DNA of 33,658 nucleotides, taken from assembly GCA_021791515.1 (NCBI GenBank), contig JAJYWK010000022.1, positions 1 to 33,658 of the forward strand, in the 5' to 3' direction. The translations under genes were made by a program, and so were the position numbers. Positions 1-9,394 of this stretch are shown here, one piece after another. The notes beneath the pieces were generated by a model, which was not told where the DNA came from, ran no database searches, and worked only from the letters and a program-made list of their open reading frames with translations. The DNA comes from a bacterium (lineage in GTDB: Bacteria > Patescibacteriota > Doudnabacteria > UBA920). How positions within the stretch are numbered: position 1 is the first letter of the stretch; each line of letters opens with the position of its first letter.

Positions 1-205
1 ATAACTAATCTAACTAACTTATACTAATAATAAATAATAATCTAAATCTCTAACTGAAACCAAAACCAGAAAAGACAAAACCCAAAAACTGCAGAAAATG
101 AGGGGGGCAGATAATGGATTACCCGCCGCAAAGCGGCGGGCCAGAAGTAAGCCTTAGAGGGCTTGTGATTGTGTATTAGATACATAAATTTTAACTTCTG
201 TATTT
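1..205. other. AT-rich intergenic edge with a GC hairpin
   Basis: No gene is visible here. The first 60 bases are low-complexity and dense in TAA/CTAA words, so all frames are closed. A perfect 8-bp hairpin, CCCGCCGC-AAA-GCGGCGGG, lies at 122-140. It is not followed by a T-run on either strand, so it does not look like a simple intrinsic terminator. TTGTGA (163-168) and TAAATT (185-190), 16 nt apart, are a weak candidate promoter for the downstream VirD4 gene. No Shine-Dalgarno is evident before the ATG at 206. Confidence 0.4.
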
Positions 206-2932
206 ATGACCAACTTGATTGGCTACAATCTATGGTTAGAAACAGTCAAAAAAATTCCTACTTGGGAATGGACGACTGGAATACTAACATTTTGTGGTGC
301 CATTTTTCTCTTTTCACTTTATCAACTCTTTTCTCTCTATCAACTCGATTTTTTTCACGCCTTTGAAAAGGTTAAAATTAAAAAGAAAGATTTAGACAGG
401 ACGTCGCGAGACGTCCTGTATTTTGAAATCACCATCCCAAAAGATTCTCAAACAACTGCGTTCCAAATCCAGCAAAAAATACTCAAAGCCTTCCATTCGG
501 TCTACGAAGATCCCATTGAAGGCCCTCACAAGTTTTCCCGGCACTTTTACTTTTTCCAAAAACTCTACCGCCACTGGAAAGTTGCCCGGGCAAGACAAAC
601 ATTTTTTACCATGCAGGTCTGGGCTCAATACCCATACATATCCTTTCGCCTCCAAATCCCAATAGCCTTTTTCCAACGCGTGGAAAAGGCTATTTTTAAT
701 GCTTACCCCAATGCGGAAATTACTATGTTAGATAAAGCAAAAGTTTTAGCAGAAGTGGCAAAGTCCCAAAAAAGCTATTTGAGTTATGGTCAAACTATTA
801 TTGAGGGAAAGTTTTACCATAGAGTTAAAACTTTTAAGGATGTTTCTAGTGACCCCGTGGATTCCATTATCTCTACAATGGAAGCACTTTCCAAAGGTCG
901 TTTTATGGCTTACAACATCTTAATTTCCCCCTCCTCTCATTACTTCAATCAAGTCATTCATTACTTGATTGAAGATCAGGAACGCCAGCAGGCGGTGGCT
1001 CAAATGGAAAAACGTACTCCTTCGCGCAATAAAGAAACTCCATCGGATTTAACCGGTTCGCTTAAAATAGCCATGGAAGAAAAAATGAAAGCATCTCTTT
1101 TCCAAACCATTATTTCCTATTGGGCGGTTTCCGATACTCCCGAAGACGCGGAAATCAAACTGGCCAACATCCAGTCCGTACTCACCGAAGTCAACCAAAA
1201 AAATATGAATATGCTTAAGCATAAAAAGCTATTCACAAAACAAGTTGAGGAACTGGAAAGCTCTGGGCAATTACAACAAATTATTGAAACTAGGCCGATT
1301 TTAAAAAGTAAGAAATTTTGGTTTTGGCCTTTTGGCGGCTACAAAAATTTTGGACAAGTTATTTCTGATATTGAGTTATTCTCCCTGTGGCATTTACCCG
1401 ATACCAACGACAAGACAGTTTCCTCGGTCAAAATAATTAAGTTCAAAAAGAAACCGGCAACACAGCAAATGCGCGAGTATGACGATAACTTTTATGTTGA
1501 ACTTGGCAAGTCTAATTTCCGAATGCAGGAAGATGCCATTATTGGCATTCCTACATGGGACGATATGAAAAAACATATTTACATTCTTGGCGGCACCGGT
1601 AGCGGAAAATCCGAAACCCTCAAAAGCATTTTAAATCATATCTTACAAAAAACAGGCAAGGAAAAAGCCGCCTGTTTAATTATTGATCCGAAAAATGATT
1701 TTGCCACGGACTTGCTTACTATGATCCCCGAGGATAGAAAAGAAGATGTTATTTATTTTAACCCCTCCAAACAAAAAGACAAGCCCTTAAGTTTTCCGTT
1801 TTTCTCGCAGTTTTCCGGTGAAAAGACGGCCGAGGAAAAAATTGGCTTTTTGATTTCTATAATGAAACGGTTTGTGCAAATTGACTCGGTTAGTTCCTGG
1901 GGTCCGGAATTGGAAAACATCCTCCGCCAACTATTTGCCACGGCTTACATATTACCTGCTCAATCTCTCTCGGGTTTAGATCAACTCTTACACGAACCTA
2001 ACCAGATAAAAAACATTTTAAAATATCTGCCTACGCGACTGCAAAGCTTTTGGACTGACTCCATATTAAAGCGAAGCAATAACGATTTGGCAAGATATTT
2101 GGCTACGACCAATAATAAAATCGGCAAATTTCTGGACTACCAGGAATTTATGAATATTGCAGATCGTTTGGAAACAAAGATTACTTTTGAAGACATGATA
2201 AAAGACGGTAAAATATTTATTGCCAACTTCGGATCTTCCAGTGAACAGCTTAAAAAATATTATTCGGTTTATCTCTCCGCCCATATTGCGGAAACTATCT
2301 TCGGACAGGCCAGACTTAACAGCGAAGACCGCAAGCCCACGGTTTTCGTAGTGGACGAATTCCAAAGAGTAGCTAGTGACATTTTTGAAACTCTATTTTC
2401 CGAAGTTAGGGCTTTTAACACCGCTCTTGTTATCTCAAACCAATTTATGGGGCAACTGGACGAGCGGATCCAAAAATCCATTGAGTCCAACATTGCTACC
2501 AAAATCTTTATGCGCACTCAGTCCGTTAATGACGCGGAAATTGCGGAAAAGATTTTAGGGGGCAAAATCACGGTAGAAGATATTATCAACCTCCCTACTG
2601 GAACGGCTTACATTAAAACTTTGGTGCAAGGTATACCACAGGACGCAATGTCAATTAATATTCAAAGAACTTCGCACCCTAAAGACATATCAAGAGACAC
2701 CGAGGATTATTTTATCAAGGACACAATGGAGCGGTACGGTACACCGTTAGAAGTTATAAAACAAAAACGGGATAACGCTAATAGTATTTATTACTCGTCT
2801 AAAAAAGAACAGATTTTTAAAGAACTTATGGGAAGGCATACCACATTTGAACCAAACAAGGTGGAACAGCCGGTCATTATAAATCTCGCTAAAGAAATAA
2901 TTGCCATAACAGAAACCAATCAATCCAAGTAA
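206..2932 (+). CDS. VirD4/TraG-like type IV secretion coupling ATPase
   Basis: This is the coupling protein of a type IV secretion system, a membrane-anchored ATPase that delivers DNA or protein substrates to the channel. At 908 aa it is long for the family. A hydrophobic N-terminal segment lies near residues 23-43. Residues 60-440 form a long region with no recognised motif. The RecA-like motor has Walker A GGTGSGKS at 462-469 and Walker B VFVVDEFQ near 713-720. The following text about multimeric, substrate-moving ATPases is family knowledge; transport of DNA is inferred from the adjacent replication-relaxation-like gene. The ATG at 206 is the first good in-frame start but has no clear RBS. 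The stop is 2 nt before the next gene, so the two are cotranscribed. A 10-bp hairpin with a GCGA loop lies inside the coding sequence near codons 64-72. Confidence 0.85.
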   Translation: MTNLIGYNLWLETVKKIPTWEWTTGILTFCGAIFLFSLYQLFSLYQLDFFHAFEKVKIKKKDLDRTSRDVLYFEITIPKDSQTTAFQIQQKILKAFHSVYEDPIEGPHKFSRHFYFFQKLYRHWKVARARQTFFTMQVWAQYPYISFRLQIPIAFFQRVEKAIFNAYPNAEITMLDKAKVLAEVAKSQKSYLSYGQTIIEGKFYHRVKTFKDVSSDPVDSIISTMEALSKGRFMAYNILISPSSHYFNQVIHYLIEDQERQQAVAQMEKRTPSRNKETPSDLTGSLKIAMEEKMKASLFQTIISYWAVSDTPEDAEIKLANIQSVLTEVNQKNMNMLKHKKLFTKQVEELESSGQLQQIIETRPILKSKKFWFWPFGGYKNFGQVISDIELFSLWHLPDTNDKTVSSVKIIKFKKKPATQQMREYDDNFYVELGKSNFRMQEDAIIGIPTWDDMKKHIYILGGTGSGKSETLKSILNHILQKTGKEKAACLIIDPKNDFATDLLTMIPEDRKEDVIYFNPSKQKDKPLSFPFFSQFSGEKTAEEKIGFLISIMKRFVQIDSVSSWGPELENILRQLFATAYILPAQSLSGLDQLLHEPNQIKNILKYLPTRLQSFWTDSILKRSNNDLARYLATTNNKIGKFLDYQEFMNIADRLETKITFEDMIKDGKIFIANFGSSSEQLKKYYSVYLSAHIAETIFGQARLNSEDRKPTVFVVDEFQRVASDIFETLFSEVRAFNTALVISNQFMGQLDERIQKSIESNIATKIFMRTQSVNDAEIAEKILGGKITVEDIINLPTGTAYIKTLVQGIPQDAMSINIQRTSHPKDISRDTEDYFIKDTMERYGTPLEVIKQKRDNANSIYYSSKKEQIFKELMGRHTTFEPNKVEQPVIINLAKEIIAITETNQSK
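396..419 (+). repeat. Perfect inverted repeat with GCGA tetraloop inside virD4
   Basis: ACAGGACGTC (396-405) and GACGTCCTGT (410-419) are a perfect 10-bp inverted repeat separated by GCGA, a GNRA-type tetraloop. It sits about 190 nt into the coupling-protein gene, just after the membrane-anchor codons. On DNA it could be a dyad protein-binding site; on RNA it is a very stable hairpin. Its function is unknown. Confidence 0.7.
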
Positions 2933-2934
2933 TT

Positions 2935-3822
2935 ATGTATCTCAATACCATCGACGTAAAATTAACTCCCAGAAAAGACATTGGCTCGTATAACGTAGAC
3001 CTCAATGAGTCCACGCTGGAAATTTTAATTTTGATTTTGGAATTTAAGCTGGCCTCCAGTTGCCATATTTCCAGGTTTGTGAGCCAAAAAGAGCGCGGCC
3101 GGTACATATACACTAAACTCCGCAGGATGTGGCAAGCCAAGCTACTGGAAAGCTTTAAAGTCTTTTCGGGCAGTAGTTTTACCCTGTTTTATATGCTTTC
3201 CAAAAAAAGTTTAAAAATATTGGCTGAGTCCGGCCAATGTGAACCATACCGCTTAAAAAATTACCCGACAGCTAAAACCTTGCTTTCTTGGGGACTGTTT
3301 AAGCATGAAGCGCAAATTGTTGAATTGGCTAGTTTAGAAAGCTTAAACAAATCTACCAATCTTAATATCAGCTTTAAAGGCGAAGACAATTCTCAATTAG
3401 AAGACTTTAGAGACGATAGACAAATTGAAGCCTTAACGCCGGATTACACCGTAACCTACAAAAATAATCAGTCGGAATATAAAGTTTACACTGAATTTGA
3501 ACGCACCCGAAAATCCAACGAATCCTTACTCAATAAAATCCAAAGATATTTAGATTTTTCCAACCCACAAGATTTTCAAAAACATACTTTGCGGTTAGTA
3601 TTTCAGACACTAAGTATGGAGCGTTCGCTTTGGCTAAACATTTTTCTAAACAGGCCTAGCTTATTAAAACTCAACATCTTAACAACTAATCTTGATTTTA
3701 TTTTCGGCGCTAAACAATTTATGGAGCCGATCTATGCTTCGGAAAGCACAGTTAAGCTAAATAAAGACGGACTGCTCAAAGCCGAAATATCACAGAGGAT
3801 TAAATTATTTAATTTCTTATAA
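2935..3822 (+). CDS. Replication-relaxation (Replic_Relax) family-like protein
   Basis: This 295-aa protein follows the coupling ATPase after 2 nt. Residues 25-100 look like a winged-helix domain, with the pattern 'YTKLRRMWQAKLLE' followed by a Y-x-L-S-K-K-x-L strand/turn. Residues 165-205 contain LTPDYTV, YTEFERT and a Lys (K201) spaced like a degenerate PD-(D/E)xK nuclease core (PD 169-170, E187/E189, K201). That order matches what I know of the Replic_Relax family, which is linked to plasmid replication initiation and conjugative DNA relaxation. The location beside VirD4 supports a DNA-processing role. No classical relaxase HUH motif is present. The family assignment is from pattern recognition and is moderately sure; nuclease activity is inference. 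Confidence 0.6.
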   Translation: MYLNTIDVKLTPRKDIGSYNVDLNESTLEILILILEFKLASSCHISRFVSQKERGRYIYTKLRRMWQAKLLESFKVFSGSSFTLFYMLSKKSLKILAESGQCEPYRLKNYPTAKTLLSWGLFKHEAQIVELASLESLNKSTNLNISFKGEDNSQLEDFRDDRQIEALTPDYTVTYKNNQSEYKVYTEFERTRKSNESLLNKIQRYLDFSNPQDFQKHTLRLVFQTLSMERSLWLNIFLNRPSLLKLNILTTNLDFIFGAKQFMEPIYASESTVKLNKDGLLKAEISQRIKLFNFL

Positions 3823-3839
3823 TCTTAAAAACATATCCA

Positions 3840-3865
3840 AAAAGCCTAAAATCAAAAAGGCTTTT
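3840..3865 (+). terminator. Intrinsic terminator or attenuator before the pilin gene
   Basis: AAAAGCC (3840-3846) pairs with GGCTTTT (3859-3865) across a 12-nt A-rich loop, and the 3' arm itself ends in four Ts. It lies between the replication-relaxation-like gene and the pilin gene. It would separate the DNA-processing genes from the channel genes or tune their ratio. The U-tract is short, so termination may be partial. Confidence 0.5.
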
Positions 3866-3918
3866 GGTCGATGGATGAAAACTTAAAAACTAAATTAATA
3901 AAAATTAACTCAACAAAT

Positions 3919-4287
3919 ATGAAAAAACTTTTAGCATCAATAGTAGCCAGTTTCTCAACTCTATTTTTTACAGCTTCAATCGCGTTAGCAGATGACCTGC
4001 CAAAACCCGATATGACAGTTTGGCAATCAGATAAAATGAAACCTGTTAGGGATTTTGCCAACATAGGCATTGGGGTCATATTTGGCATAGCAGTCGTCTA
4101 TGCGGTTATTATGGTGGCGTGGTATGGCGTTAAACTGCAGTCCTCGGGGTCGGACCCGATTAAATCCCAAGAAGCCAAGGCAGGGCTGAAATCCACTGTT
4201 GTGGGTGTGGGCATAACCTTTGCCGCTATCTTTATCATCGGGCTCATTCTCTATGTCTTAGGACTCGTTGGCATAAAATCAAACTAA
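3919..4287 (+). CDS. VirB2/TrbC-like pilin (T4SS)
   Basis: This is a small membrane protein with the layout of type IV secretion pilins: a signal peptide (MKKLL start, Ala-x-Ala cleavage site near residue 24), then a short hydrophilic segment and two transmembrane helices near residues 50-72 and 93-117. I chose the ATG at 3919 (122 aa) over the upstream 3871 start in the ORF track because only the shorter form gives a normal signal peptide. Neither start has a strong RBS. The gene heads the channel part of the operon. A TrbC/VirB2 role fits its size, topology and place before VirB6, PrgI and VirB4. Sequence identity to a named pilin cannot be judged here. Confidence 0.65.
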   Translation: MKKLLASIVASFSTLFFTASIALADDLPKPDMTVWQSDKMKPVRDFANIGIGVIFGIAVVYAVIMVAWYGVKLQSSGSDPIKSQEAKAGLKSTVVGVGITFAAIFIIGLILYVLGLVGIKSN

Positions 4288-4303
4288 TTTTAGGATTAAA
4301 ATT

Positions 4304-5239
4304 ATGGACGAAAAACAAGATGACAAACAATCAAATAACAGGAATTGGTTTTTGAAGTTTGATAATTTCATAAAAACCTTCATTCCAAACTTCAACGCGC
4401 GGGCGATTTTGTATATCAGCTTGCTGTTTGCCGTGGTTATATATTTGCAAGTCTGGCGTATATCCGGTTCAAACCATACCAAACCCGTTGAGACAAAAAA
4501 AGAAACGGTTATTGCTGACGAAAGTTATTGGAAAAGCCAGGAGTATAAAGACAAAATAAAAAACCAGACTGCGCAGTCTTTTACTGACGAGCTACAAAGT
4601 TGGCTCGACGGCAAGAACCAGGAATTCGTCCGCAGAAAATTTGAAGATATTCTGTTCATAAATAATGGTCTTACACCTATGACCGGAGGTGATTTAATAA
4701 CGGTAGTACCGGAAAACTTTAACTACTTAGAAAATCACGCCCGGGGTCGGTATCAGTACGCCAAAGAAAAAGGTTTTTTAAGTGAAAGCCCTGTCTTGGT
4801 AAAACTTGGCAATGCTGTTTGTGATTTAAACGATAAAACCGAAAAAGCCACTGGCATTGAACTGTACGATTGGCGTTATGCATCCATGCCCAAGCTTGCC
4901 CAATTCCTGAAAACCAGTCCCGACTGGAAAATGCAAATCGGAAATGAAATTTTAGATGTCAGCGACCCACGGATTGAAGACAAAGACGTATTGCGGTTAG
5001 AAAACTCCCAAACCCAGCCTGTTGGTTTATTGTCATTTCTAATATTCCGAGACACTCAGACTAACCACATATATTTAGCTGACACAGAAATACTTGAGAA
5101 CAATGGCATTGATGCGAAATTAAGTCTAAGCCGCATTGGCTCGATAGATAAACAGCCAAAACTTTATTTTAAGTACGGCTACGAGGGTTGCAAGCAAATT
5201 AATAGTGCTACCCAAATAAATTATGGACAACCTGATTAA
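4304..5239 (+). CDS. Bitopic T4SS-associated protein of unknown family
   Basis: I do not recognise this 311-aa protein. It has a charged, Asn/Gln-rich N-terminus, one transmembrane helix near residues 33-50 and a ~260-residue extracytoplasmic domain. The topology (N-in, single span, large outer domain) is that of VirB8-like assembly factors, but I see no VirB8 signature. Two Cys (in VCDLN and EGCKQ) could form a disulfide outside the cell. It lies 16 nt after the pilin gene, and its end overlaps the start of the VirB6-like gene by 17 nt, which points to translational coupling and membership in the secretion complex. Confidence 0.6.
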   Translation: MDEKQDDKQSNNRNWFLKFDNFIKTFIPNFNARAILYISLLFAVVIYLQVWRISGSNHTKPVETKKETVIADESYWKSQEYKDKIKNQTAQSFTDELQSWLDGKNQEFVRRKFEDILFINNGLTPMTGGDLITVVPENFNYLENHARGRYQYAKEKGFLSESPVLVKLGNAVCDLNDKTEKATGIELYDWRYASMPKLAQFLKTSPDWKMQIGNEILDVSDPRIEDKDVLRLENSQTQPVGLLSFLIFRDTQTNHIYLADTEILENNGIDAKLSLSRIGSIDKQPKLYFKYGYEGCKQINSATQINYGQPD

Positions 5240-6530
5240 AGCGGTTTTATCCAATTACATACCCACCCTTATTGTTGTTAGCATAATCGTTGGTATTTTT
5301 GCGGTGGCTATTGCCGGGATTATTAGAAACTCCGGCAAACACGATGATGTAGCCCGCTCTAACTTAATTATCCAGACGGTTATTGTTGGCATGGTTATGC
5401 TGTTTGTGACAGGGGCTTTTGTGTTTGCATTTCACGAAGCGTATGTTAGTCATTTTTATGGCGGGATTCAGCAAAGTATTACGGATAAACTGCCCAAAGA
5501 TGGCGATGTGAATAATACCGATCTTTTCAAAGGCGATGTTGTTAGCGCATCCAATACATCTGAAGCCAAATGTATTTTAATTGTGGTTGATACCATAGAC
5601 TGCATAAAGAAAACCATAAACGATATTATTGGCTCCATTATTTCAAAACTCGTCAGAGGTATAGGCGAAGCTATAAGCAAGGTGGTAGAAAAATTTAATT
5701 TTAATTTCCTTTTTAACCTGCCGGCAGAATTGTTCGACAACAACCCCAATTTACCGGCAGACAAGCTGGCACGAATAGCAAGTTTTGACAGCCTTATTAA
5801 ACTTAGTGAAATTATTGGTTTAGCTTGGGTCTATTTATTAATAGTAACTCATTATTTTAAATCCATAATTTTTTCCTTGGAAAAAGACTTTTCCAATGAC
5901 TTTATTGGAGATATAGGCAAAATGTTGTTGGGATTCGGCGGGGTGTTTTTAGCCAGGTATGTAGCCGAAGCCGTAATATTAACCGCCCAAGCCTTTGCCG
6001 GATTTCTTTTTAATAGCCAATTAACCAGTGGTTTAACCGTTGCTCTTAAAGCGTTGATTACCGACGGGTTATGGAGTTCCTTTTCCAGCTTTGGCTTGTC
6101 GTTAGTTGGCCTGGCCGTGTTCGTTTTGGTCTATATTATTCTGTTTGGTTTTATTGTCTTCCGAAACGCTAAACGTTATTTTCTCCTGCTCATTATGATT
6201 TTGCTTGCCCCAATATTTACGCCAATGCTGTTTTTCGAGGAAACGAAAAATATGGGTATGATTTTTTGGAATAAATTCTTTGTTACCAGCTTTGGGCTAA
6301 TATTTGATTTGCTGATCCTCCTCATAGTTTTTGTGTTTTTAAGTTCCGGCGGTATTTCTTTGGGTAACTTAATTTTAATGCTGGTCGGCATGGCCATAGT
6401 AGCCGATAGCAACAATCTTATTCAGCAAGTCGCCAATGCTTCCGAAGTAGCTGGATTTAAATCCGTAATTAGAAAAGGTGTCCAATCAGGAGCCGGATTA
6501 TATTATAGGTTGCGCAGACTAAAAGGCTAA
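5223..6530 (+). CDS. VirB6/TrbL-like polytopic channel protein
   Basis: This 435-aa protein is very hydrophobic. Two transmembrane helices lie in the first 70 residues. An extracytoplasmic stretch carries two Cys (KCILI, DCIKK), and a dense set of about five or six helices follows from residue ~195 to ~400, ending in a basic tail (YYRLRRLKG). This is the architecture of VirB6/TrbL inner-membrane channel subunits. Its position between the bitopic protein and PrgI/VirB4 matches known Gram-positive-type and CPR secretion operons. It overlaps the upstream gene by 17 nt. The subunit role comes from family knowledge plus context, not from a conserved motif. Confidence 0.7.
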   Translation: MDNLIKAVLSNYIPTLIVVSIIVGIFAVAIAGIIRNSGKHDDVARSNLIIQTVIVGMVMLFVTGAFVFAFHEAYVSHFYGGIQQSITDKLPKDGDVNNTDLFKGDVVSASNTSEAKCILIVVDTIDCIKKTINDIIGSIISKLVRGIGEAISKVVEKFNFNFLFNLPAELFDNNPNLPADKLARIASFDSLIKLSEIIGLAWVYLLIVTHYFKSIIFSLEKDFSNDFIGDIGKMLLGFGGVFLARYVAEAVILTAQAFAGFLFNSQLTSGLTVALKALITDGLWSSFSSFGLSLVGLAVFVLVYIILFGFIVFRNAKRYFLLLIMILLAPIFTPMLFFEETKNMGMIFWNKFFVTSFGLIFDLLILLIVFVFLSSGGISLGNLILMLVGMAIVADSNNLIQQVANASEVAGFKSVIRKGVQSGAGLYYRLRRLKG

Positions 6531-6541
6531 CATCTTAAATT

Positions 6542-7000
6542 ATGTCAGAAGACAAACAATTCAAAATAGATATTCCGGATTCCATAGAAGCCTACAAAGT
6601 TACTTTGTTTTGGGGTCTTGGCCTTAAGCAAATAATTTTGGTGTTTGGAGCTACTTTGTTTTTGGGTTTTGGAATTTTTAATTTAACGACCCGTCATTTC
6701 GTAACCATGGTGATTATGTTTATTATGACTGTGTTAATGCTTCTTGGTATAACTGAAATTCGGGGAAGAAATTTTTACCGGCATTGTTCATTCATTTTTT
6801 CTTATTACAAAAACAAGCCAAGAGTTCTTGTCTACAATCATTATTCTTCCAGCGGTTCGGCGGCAACACACGAAAAACAATTGGTCTTCCAAAAAGACAA
6901 CAATACCAAAATTTTTATTTTAATTTTTATTGGTTTAGTGTTAGGTCTCTTACTATTAATTTTAGTCGGAGTTCATATATACCATGTCATTCATCAATAA
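6542..7000 (+). CDS. PrgI-family T4SS membrane protein
   Basis: This 152-aa protein opens with a short cytoplasmic stretch containing IPDSIEAYKV, then two closely spaced transmembrane helices (about 28-47 and 52-71), a basic segment (KPRVLVYNH) and an extra third helix near 123-146. The first 100 residues match the PrgI pattern, a small VirB3-like partner encoded directly before VirB4 in Gram-positive-type conjugation systems. The third helix and its Ser/Gly-rich linker go beyond the usual short PrgI. The coding sequence overlaps virB4 by 17 nt, suggesting coupled translation. Confidence 0.7.
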   Translation: MSEDKQFKIDIPDSIEAYKVTLFWGLGLKQIILVFGATLFLGFGIFNLTTRHFVTMVIMFIMTVLMLLGITEIRGRNFYRHCSFIFSYYKNKPRVLVYNHYSSSGSAATHEKQLVFQKDNNTKIFILIFIGLVLGLLLLILVGVHIYHVIHQ

Positions 7001-9383
7001 TATTTTTTTCAAAACCAAACCAAAATTTCAAACCCTGTCCAATTTTTGGCAGTTTAAAGATGTTAAGGACGGATGTCTGATTATGAAAAATGGCTCATAC
7101 CGAATGTGTCTGGAAGTATTTCCGGCCAACTTTGGTCTTATGGACGAAGAGGAAAAGAAACGGGCAGTCACGGGCTTTGAGCAGGTCTTAAGGGAAATAG
7201 ACATCAAGTACCCTTTGCGAGTATTGGTGCAAACCCGCAAAACCAATGCCGACGACTACATTGACCAGCTGGAACACACTTACAGCATCCGCGGTCTTGG
7301 TACTTATGACTTGTTTGAAAAATATGCTGATTTTATTAAGGACGTTAGCAAGGACTATGAAATTATCACCAAAAGATTCTATCTAATTTTAGAATTTAGC
7401 GAACTTAAATATACGCTGTCCAAAGATATTATTAGTCGGGAAGAAAAAGAAACGAAAAAAAGGCGGCAGATTACCGAGCAGGAAATTTTCCAAGAGGCAA
7501 GGCAAAGCATGATCTCTATCCTCACAACTTTCAAATCCCAGCTCCAAGCTATAAATTTAAAAACTAAAATTTTGGAAACAGAGGACATTGTCCGAGTAAT
7601 GATGGATTATTTAGACGAAGAAAAATTCCTAAATAACCGGCAATTTTACGAACACATTGAGGACTTTCGCAAAAAGGCTGCGGAGCAGTCCTTGCCATTT
7701 TCAGTAATTAACAAAATTAGCCCTGACTTCATTGAAGAAGAAAATATTGACCTGTTAAGCATTAATGGCAAAAACTTTCTGCGCTCAGAGTTCATTAGTG
7801 AGCTAGGCTCCTACGCATATATAGATTGGTTTAAGGAAATTATTATGTTTCCGTACGCAAGTGATTTAATGTTTACCTTTACCAGCAAAGACCCAAAGGC
7901 CACAGTAATGAAAATTACGGAAAAACGCCACCGCATAGAGTCCAAAATATTTGACGAAACCCAAGCCCACAAGCCTAAAAATATTGCCGACAACTTAGTA
8001 CTTGAAAGCACGGAACGAATTGAAAAGCAGTATTTAAAATCGGAAATCAAACCCATTGATTTAAAAATAGAAGTTACATTCCGCTCGGACACTTTGCAGG
8101 CCTTAAATATGGTGCATATGAATATGGAGCGCGTCTTAAGCCGCAAAATGATGCAGTCGCGAATATACCACTATGAACAGTTAGAAGGCCTCAAGGGCAC
8201 GTTTATTGCAGGCCACAACGATACCGATACCAGAAACCATAGGGACATAAACACGGGTGTAGCCTCGTTTACCTTTCCATTCATTACCCCGCAAATTTCT
8301 TCCAACACCGGCATACTCTACGGCGTGGACGAAATTAACCGCTCGCTTGTAACCATAGATATTAAAGAACTGGAAAGTTATAACCGTTCCATTATTGCTT
8401 CAACCGGTGCCGGAAAATCTTATTTTATTAAACTTGACCTGATACGTAGCAGGATGATCGGCTACCAATCATTTGTTTTAGATGTGGAAAACGAATTTGA
8501 AATGATTACCAGTTACTTAAAAGGAAAGTACATAGAACTTTCCGAACGCTCTATTTATTACATTAATCCTTTTCACATTCCGGGGCCGGAGTACAAAGCG
8601 CAAAAAATTGAATTTGTTAGGCAACTTTTCCAGAGCCTCTATCAAAACGAGAAGATTAACGTGACTGATATTACACAGCTGGAAAAAGCCATTGGCCAAG
8701 TGTATGAAAGAAGTTTACAAGATAACACCCAGCCAGTCCTTATAGATTTTATAAAAGAGATAGACCTACTAACAAAAAATAGGACAATCGAAAGTTTGCT
8801 TACAGTTTTAAGGTCGTATACCGAACCTCGGCATCCGCAGTATTACCTTTTTAACAAACAACAAAATATTGATTTTGCCAGCGACAACCTAGTTGTCTTT
8901 GCTTTGAAGTATGTAGACAAAAGAGACTTTGTAGTGGCTGTGATTTTAGAAAGCTATTGGAGTTACATTAACCATCCCAAAAATAAAGGAAGATTTAAAA
9001 ATTTAATCGTAGACGAGGCCAGCCAATTATTTCAATCCAGCCTCATTGTAGAAAAACTTGCTTCACTTGCTCTGCGGGGCAGAAAATATAACTCGGGCGT
9101 AACAACCATAGTCCAGTCAATAAACCATTATTACAATAGCGGCTTTGCCCGAACCAGTGATTTATTTGACCAGTCGTCGCTGACATTAATTATGAAACAT
9201 AAAGTCAGCGACTCATTCGACAAGCTCAACGAAAAAGTCCACATTAACAAACCCGAACGCGCCTACTTGGAACGGCTGGAAATTGGAAAAGGACTACTTA
9301 TAATAAATGATTCAAAAATTCCTCTTTCCATAAAAAGTAGCGAAGAGGAAGACAGAGTTTGCACCACCAAACCGCCGCGCTAA
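6984..9383 (+). CDS. VirB4-like secretion ATPase
   Basis: This is the conserved AAA-type ATPase that energises type IV secretion and pilus assembly, at 799 aa, normal for VirB4/TraC/TrsE. The N-terminal ~430 residues form the variable platform domain. The motor has Walker A ASTGAGKS at 472-479 and Walker B NLIVDEAS near 673-680, followed by an R/Q-rich region with the VQS motif expected of the family. No transmembrane helix is evident, so it is a peripheral cytoplasmic ATPase that probably docks on PrgI. It starts inside the 3' end of prgI and its end overlaps the TTG-initiated form of the next ORF. This is the most secure call in the operon. Confidence 0.9.
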   Translation: MSFINNIFFKTKPKFQTLSNFWQFKDVKDGCLIMKNGSYRMCLEVFPANFGLMDEEEKKRAVTGFEQVLREIDIKYPLRVLVQTRKTNADDYIDQLEHTYSIRGLGTYDLFEKYADFIKDVSKDYEIITKRFYLILEFSELKYTLSKDIISREEKETKKRRQITEQEIFQEARQSMISILTTFKSQLQAINLKTKILETEDIVRVMMDYLDEEKFLNNRQFYEHIEDFRKKAAEQSLPFSVINKISPDFIEEENIDLLSINGKNFLRSEFISELGSYAYIDWFKEIIMFPYASDLMFTFTSKDPKATVMKITEKRHRIESKIFDETQAHKPKNIADNLVLESTERIEKQYLKSEIKPIDLKIEVTFRSDTLQALNMVHMNMERVLSRKMMQSRIYHYEQLEGLKGTFIAGHNDTDTRNHRDINTGVASFTFPFITPQISSNTGILYGVDEINRSLVTIDIKELESYNRSIIASTGAGKSYFIKLDLIRSRMIGYQSFVLDVENEFEMITSYLKGKYIELSERSIYYINPFHIPGPEYKAQKIEFVRQLFQSLYQNEKINVTDITQLEKAIGQVYERSLQDNTQPVLIDFIKEIDLLTKNRTIESLLTVLRSYTEPRHPQYYLFNKQQNIDFASDNLVVFALKYVDKRDFVVAVILESYWSYINHPKNKGRFKNLIVDEASQLFQSSLIVEKLASLALRGRKYNSGVTTIVQSINHYYNSGFARTSDLFDQSSLTLIMKHKVSDSFDKLNEKVHINKPERAYLERLEIGKGLLIINDSKIPLSIKSSEEEDRVCTTKPPR

Positions 9384-9394
9384 TTATTTTTTTT

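Noticed and set aside
122-140. Left-edge hairpin as an intrinsic terminator
   Set aside because: Neither strand has a T-run after the stem.
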